From: Frigoribacterium sp. CG_9.8
Lineage (GTDB): Bacteria; Actinomycetota; Actinomycetes; Actinomycetales; Microbacteriaceae
Direction of reading: 5' to 3'
Assembly: GCF_015751965.1 (NCBI RefSeq)
Contig: NZ_JADOVH010000001.1
Location: forward strand, 124,001-188,000
DNA length: 64,000 nt
Shown: positions 61,653 to 64,000 of the stretch, one piece after another
Numbering within the stretch: the stretch's first letter is position 1
Layout: each line of letters opens with the position of its first letter
Translations under genes and position numbers: made by a program
The notes under the pieces: model-generated
Seen by the model: the letters and a program-made list of their open reading frames with translations, nothing else
Told to the model about the DNA's origin: nothing
Database searches by the model: none

Positions 61653-61778
61653 ATGCCCACGCCCAACATGCAGAACCGCCGGCCGAACCCGAAGTCTTCC
61701 AAGCCCGCCAAACGCGCCACACAGGCCCGGAATCAAGCCCGGACCCTCAAGTACCAACCCACCACTAAAAACCGCTAG
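61653..61778 (+). CDS. basic hypothetical protein, 41 residues
   Basis: MPTPNMQNRRPNPKSSKPAK, then ATQARNQARTLKYQPTTKNR. Very rich in Arg, Lys, Asn and Pro, probably disordered and nucleic-acid binding. It begins four bases after the previous stop. No strong ribosome site of its own. Confidence 0.5.
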   Translation: MPTPNMQNRRPNPKSSKPAKRATQARNQARTLKYQPTTKNR

Positions 61779-61843
61779 GTTAACCACACAGCCCCGGCAG
61801 CAGCACACCTCTCACAGACGAGGTGCCGGGGCGCGACCCGCCA

Positions 61844-61853
61844 TTAGCGGGCT
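61844..61853 (-). promoter_or_regulatory. TAGCCCGCTA site between rightward genes
   Basis: Same palindromic variant as at 59,825, located 27 bases upstream of the ATG at 61,881, between two rightward genes. Confidence 0.45.
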
Positions 61854-61880
61854 ATCTGAAATAAGGCCAAGGAGCCGACT

Positions 61881-62327
61881 ATGTTCTCTGCCATCATCAA
61901 CACCCCCGGATACCTCTCCGAGCAAGAAGAAGTCCCACTTTTCGACACTGCCCGTGAAGCGTGGAAGTACCTCGAAACCGAGTACCAGCAGCAGTGCGAC
62001 GGCATCGACGCCTATGCCAGGCCTCGCTCGATTCTCCAATTCGCCACGGCATGGCAGCAGAACGTCTCCGGCTACGTCTACACCTCCACGCCCGGAATCG
62101 GCCACGACAACGACCTCGGCCGCGTCTTCTCTGTCACCGACGTCCCGAACCCGTGGATCCAGCCCGAGCCTGCCCAGAACCCCGAAAGCGTCCAGTGCTC
62201 GTCCTGCGGACAGGACTGGTCCCGAACTGACCTCGCTGAGGCCGTAGAGCACACCCGCTACAGCCACCCCACCCCGTCCGACCTCCTCGCCGCCTTCTAC
62301 ACCATCATCGACACCAAGGGACTCTGA
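61881..62327 (+). CDS. hypothetical protein with zinc-finger-like C-terminus, 148 residues
   Basis: Starts MFSAIINTPGYLSEQEEVPL. Residues 104-128 contain CSSCGQDWSRTDLAEAVEH (Cys-x-x-Cys and a following His near AVEHTRYSH), resembling a C2H2-type site. The rest is acidic and helical. AAGGAG lies upstream. No family recognised. Confidence 0.65.
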   Translation: MFSAIINTPGYLSEQEEVPLFDTAREAWKYLETEYQQQCDGIDAYARPRSILQFATAWQQNVSGYVYTSTPGIGHDNDLGRVFSVTDVPNPWIQPEPAQNPESVQCSSCGQDWSRTDLAEAVEHTRYSHPTPSDLLAAFYTIIDTKGL

Positions 62328-62330
62328 GCC

Positions 62331-62954
62331 ATGACAATCCAGCGCACCTACAACACGTCCGCCCCGTACATCCCGACCGCAGCAGAAGACCCTAGCGACG
62401 GCGCAGCAGTCCTGCGTCTACTGGCAGAGTCCCCGCTCGACTTCCACACCTGCCAGCCCTGCGACGACGGCAGCATCGTCATCATCTCCGCTGGTGGCGG
62501 CATGGGTGACATTCTCGACACCTCCAACGCCGTCGCCCTCACCGAACTGGCCGCATCGTGGACCGGTGCCCACGTCCACCACGGCATGTATGACTACACC
62601 TCAGTCTGCATCGAGCCGTCGCTCTGGGCACCCGAAGATGAGCACCTCATCGACATGCTCGACACTGCCCGGAGCTTCGCCGACTACCCCATCCTCGACG
62701 AGTCCGACTACTCAGAGCGTGAGCTGGCCGCATTCACCGAAGAATTCGCGTGGAACACCTCCCGGCTCTACGACGGCCGCGACGAAACGCACCCGCTCTA
62801 CGCCAAAGCAGGCGAAGTCGCCATGGACCTGTACTACGGCTACTCCGACCCCGGCTACATCTCGATTGAGCACGTCGAGCGGTGCTGGCGCTTCGCCGCC
62901 GACGACTCGGCCCGTGAGTTCCAGAACTGCACCACCATCCACCACCACCAGTAG
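62331..62954 (+). CDS. hypothetical acidic protein, 207 residues
   Basis: Starts MTIQRTYNTSAPYIPTAAED. The middle has GSIVIISAGGGMGDILDTS and a hydrophobic patch; the whole is strongly acidic (many Asp and Glu) with few Lys. Ends with four His in a row, broken by Gln. Starts four bases after the previous stop. Not recognised. Confidence 0.65.
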   Translation: MTIQRTYNTSAPYIPTAAEDPSDGAAVLRLLAESPLDFHTCQPCDDGSIVIISAGGGMGDILDTSNAVALTELAASWTGAHVHHGMYDYTSVCIEPSLWAPEDEHLIDMLDTARSFADYPILDESDYSERELAAFTEEFAWNTSRLYDGRDETHPLYAKAGEVAMDLYYGYSDPGYISIEHVERCWRFAADDSAREFQNCTTIHHHQ

Positions 62955-62968
62955 ACAGGACACCGAAA

Positions 62969-63124
62969 ATGTGCGAGGACTACCCCTGCTGCGGCCACGA
63001 GCCCGGCGACTGTAACGGCCAGCTCTACGGCTCCGACGAGTCGATCAAGAACGACGAGATGGCCCGAATGATCCGCAACGACCGCTATGCCATCTGGGGC
63101 CGCATGTCCCAGGACGACTACTAA
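62969..63124 (+). CDS. Cys-rich hypothetical protein, 51 residues
   Basis: MCEDYPCCGHEPGDCNGQLY: five cysteines and one His in the first 16 residues, then a charged helical tail (NDEMARMIRNDRYAIWGRMS). Could bind one zinc ion. Many actinophages carry a similar small protein starting MCEDYPCCGHE-like, but its function is unknown. Confidence 0.68.
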   Translation: MCEDYPCCGHEPGDCNGQLYGSDESIKNDEMARMIRNDRYAIWGRMSQDDY

Positions 63125-63155
63125 CCCGTCAAGTCACTAGACACCAAGGAGCAAC

Positions 63156-63827
63156 ATGAGCACCAACTGGAACACCAACGACGACTACACCATCCGCTGG
63201 GCCGAGACCGAGGATCCCCGCGTCCTCCTCGTGATGATGCTCGACTCTGAGCCGTCCAGCCCCGACTATGACGGTCAAGCCCCAACCCTCATGGCCTACG
63301 AGTACGGATCCCGTGCCGACTTCACGCAGATCGGCGGCAAGTCCGACATCCCCGACGCTTGGGAGCGTGCGTTCAAGGAGTGGCGCGACGAGGCTCTCGC
63401 CGACCGTTTCGTCCGCATCTTCCACGGCGTCCGAGCTGTCCACCACCTCAGCAGCAGCGTTGACCGCTACTCGTGGGCCATCGTCTTCGACGCTCCCGAC
63501 TGGAGAGCCGACATGGGCATCGAGGACAGCACCGAACTCACCCGCGACGACCTCTCCTCCGACGTGGAGGCATACCTCGACAGCGACGTGTACGGCATCG
63601 GCTACGCCGTCTCCACCACCCGAACCACCACCGAGCTGCCCGTCGATTTCGCTGGCGATACCCCCACCGCCCAGGACTGGGACATGACCATCGAGTGCTG
63701 GGGCTTCTACGGGCAGGACTACGCCCAGTCCGAGGCCGAGTCCGGCAACTACACCTCCACCGACCTCCCCCCGATGCTCGACCACACCGACCCCGCAAAC
63801 CCCGACAAGGAGCTACAGAGCGCATGA
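63156..63827 (+). CDS. hypothetical acidic protein, 223 residues
   Basis: Starts MSTNWNTNDDYTIRWAETED. A soluble, Asp/Glu-rich protein with alternating strands and helices, many Tyr and Trp and only one or two cysteines. No catalytic motif seen. AAGGAG precedes the ATG. It overlaps the next gene by four bases. Confidence 0.65.
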   Translation: MSTNWNTNDDYTIRWAETEDPRVLLVMMLDSEPSSPDYDGQAPTLMAYEYGSRADFTQIGGKSDIPDAWERAFKEWRDEALADRFVRIFHGVRAVHHLSSSVDRYSWAIVFDAPDWRADMGIEDSTELTRDDLSSDVEAYLDSDVYGIGYAVSTTRTTTELPVDFAGDTPTAQDWDMTIECWGFYGQDYAQSEAESGNYTSTDLPPMLDHTDPANPDKELQSA

Positions 63828-63976
63828 AGTGCAAACACCCCGGCACCAACCACTCCACCGACATCACAACCGTCTGGCATGGAGCCCCGGCCCCGCTCAC
63901 CCTCTGCGGCTACCACGCCTCAAAGATCAGCCCCGCAACCTTCGCCGAACTACGAGCCACAGGAGTAATCAAGTGA
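63824..63976 (+). CDS. hypothetical protein, 50 residues
   Basis: MKCKHPGTNHSTDITTVWHG, then LCGYHASKISPATFAELRAT. Two Cys and three His arranged C-x-H and C-x-x-H suggest one metal site. ATG overlaps the previous stop. Confidence 0.6.
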   Translation: MKCKHPGTNHSTDITTVWHGAPAPLTLCGYHASKISPATFAELRATGVIK

Positions 63977-64000
63977 GCACCTTCCCCCTCGACAGCCTCA
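63973..64000 (+). CDS. start of a further gene, cut by the window end
   Basis: GTG at 63,973 overlaps the preceding stop (GTGA) and opens a frame reading VSTFPLDSL up to the edge. Overlap in the same manner as its neighbours supports it, but nine codons allow no assignment. Confidence 0.4.

Noticed and set aside
61653-61778. 41-residue Arg/Lys-rich frame as an antisense artefact
   Set aside because: Rejection not made: it is spaced like its neighbours on the same strand, so it was kept at moderate confidence.

Overview
The window looks like a chromosomal segment of a high-GC actinobacterium, most likely a member of the Microbacteriaceae. The support is a GC-rich third codon position, many GTG starts, the dnaX-recR-lysC-asd order, a class II thymidine kinase, malate:quinone oxidoreductase, a lysine/alanine-tailed TopA and an actinobacterial tad-type pilus cluster. 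Many host genes (pta, dnaX, holB, mqo, cpaF, the class A PBP gene and others) have a TAnnnT hexamer exactly six bases before the start codon and no Shine-Dalgarno sequence, so leaderless transcription appears common.

Positions 1 to about 21,500 are ordinary chromosome. They hold a truncated sugar ABC permease, a Bcr-type efflux pump, a PAP2 phosphatase, a saccharopine-dehydrogenase-like enzyme, tRNA-Ser, SRP RNA, pta-ackA, dnaX-recR, lysC-asd, a frameshifted L,D-transpeptidase, a secreted protein, mqo, and an operon of sensor kinase, membrane partner, response regulator and tdk. From 21,500 to 27,840 the density falls and the content is accessory: an IS3-type transposase remnant, a second L,D-transpeptidase, a secreted Cys/Gly repeat protein, a truncated NUDIX gene, an intact and a broken GNAT gene, and a MazEF-like pair whose antitoxin lacks a normal start codon. 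From 27,940 to 45,000 housekeeping resumes: tRNA-Pro, a metallophosphoesterase, a class A PBP with PASTA domains, RidA, acs, the pilus cluster, topA-tmk-holB, a secreted peptidase and a TetR regulator.

At 45,028 lies a tRNA-Thr gene. Everything from there to the window end (over 18.9 kb) is an integrated phage-like element that continues past 64,000. Next to the tRNA are five copies of a GTGGGGAA motif, candidate integrase arm sites. Leftward genes encode a complete head and packaging module: terminase subunits, portal, protease/scaffold, decoration protein, major capsid protein and one connector. No tail gene lies between the connector and the tRNA. Upstream is a DGQHR (DndB-like) protein, then a 15-gene leftward operon in which neighbouring genes overlap by 1 to 4 bases. 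It encodes an Acb2/Tad1-like cyclic-nucleotide sponge, an RNA ligase, a DEDD exonuclease, a deoxynucleotidase, a dNMP kinase and many small unknown proteins. A 1.6 kb non-coding control region (about 59,830 to 61,470) separates this from rightward small genes of unknown function.

The element shows its own regulatory grammar. Four late transcription units share a promoter block with an invariant 21-base spacing that ends 6 to 7 bases before the start codon. A 10-bp TAGCCAGCTA-like site recurs at nine places, mostly in gaps between transcription units. The tail-less head module, the predicted anti-defence sponge and this promoter and operator set are the observations most worth following. They fit either a defective prophage or a satellite that makes its own capsids and borrows tails.
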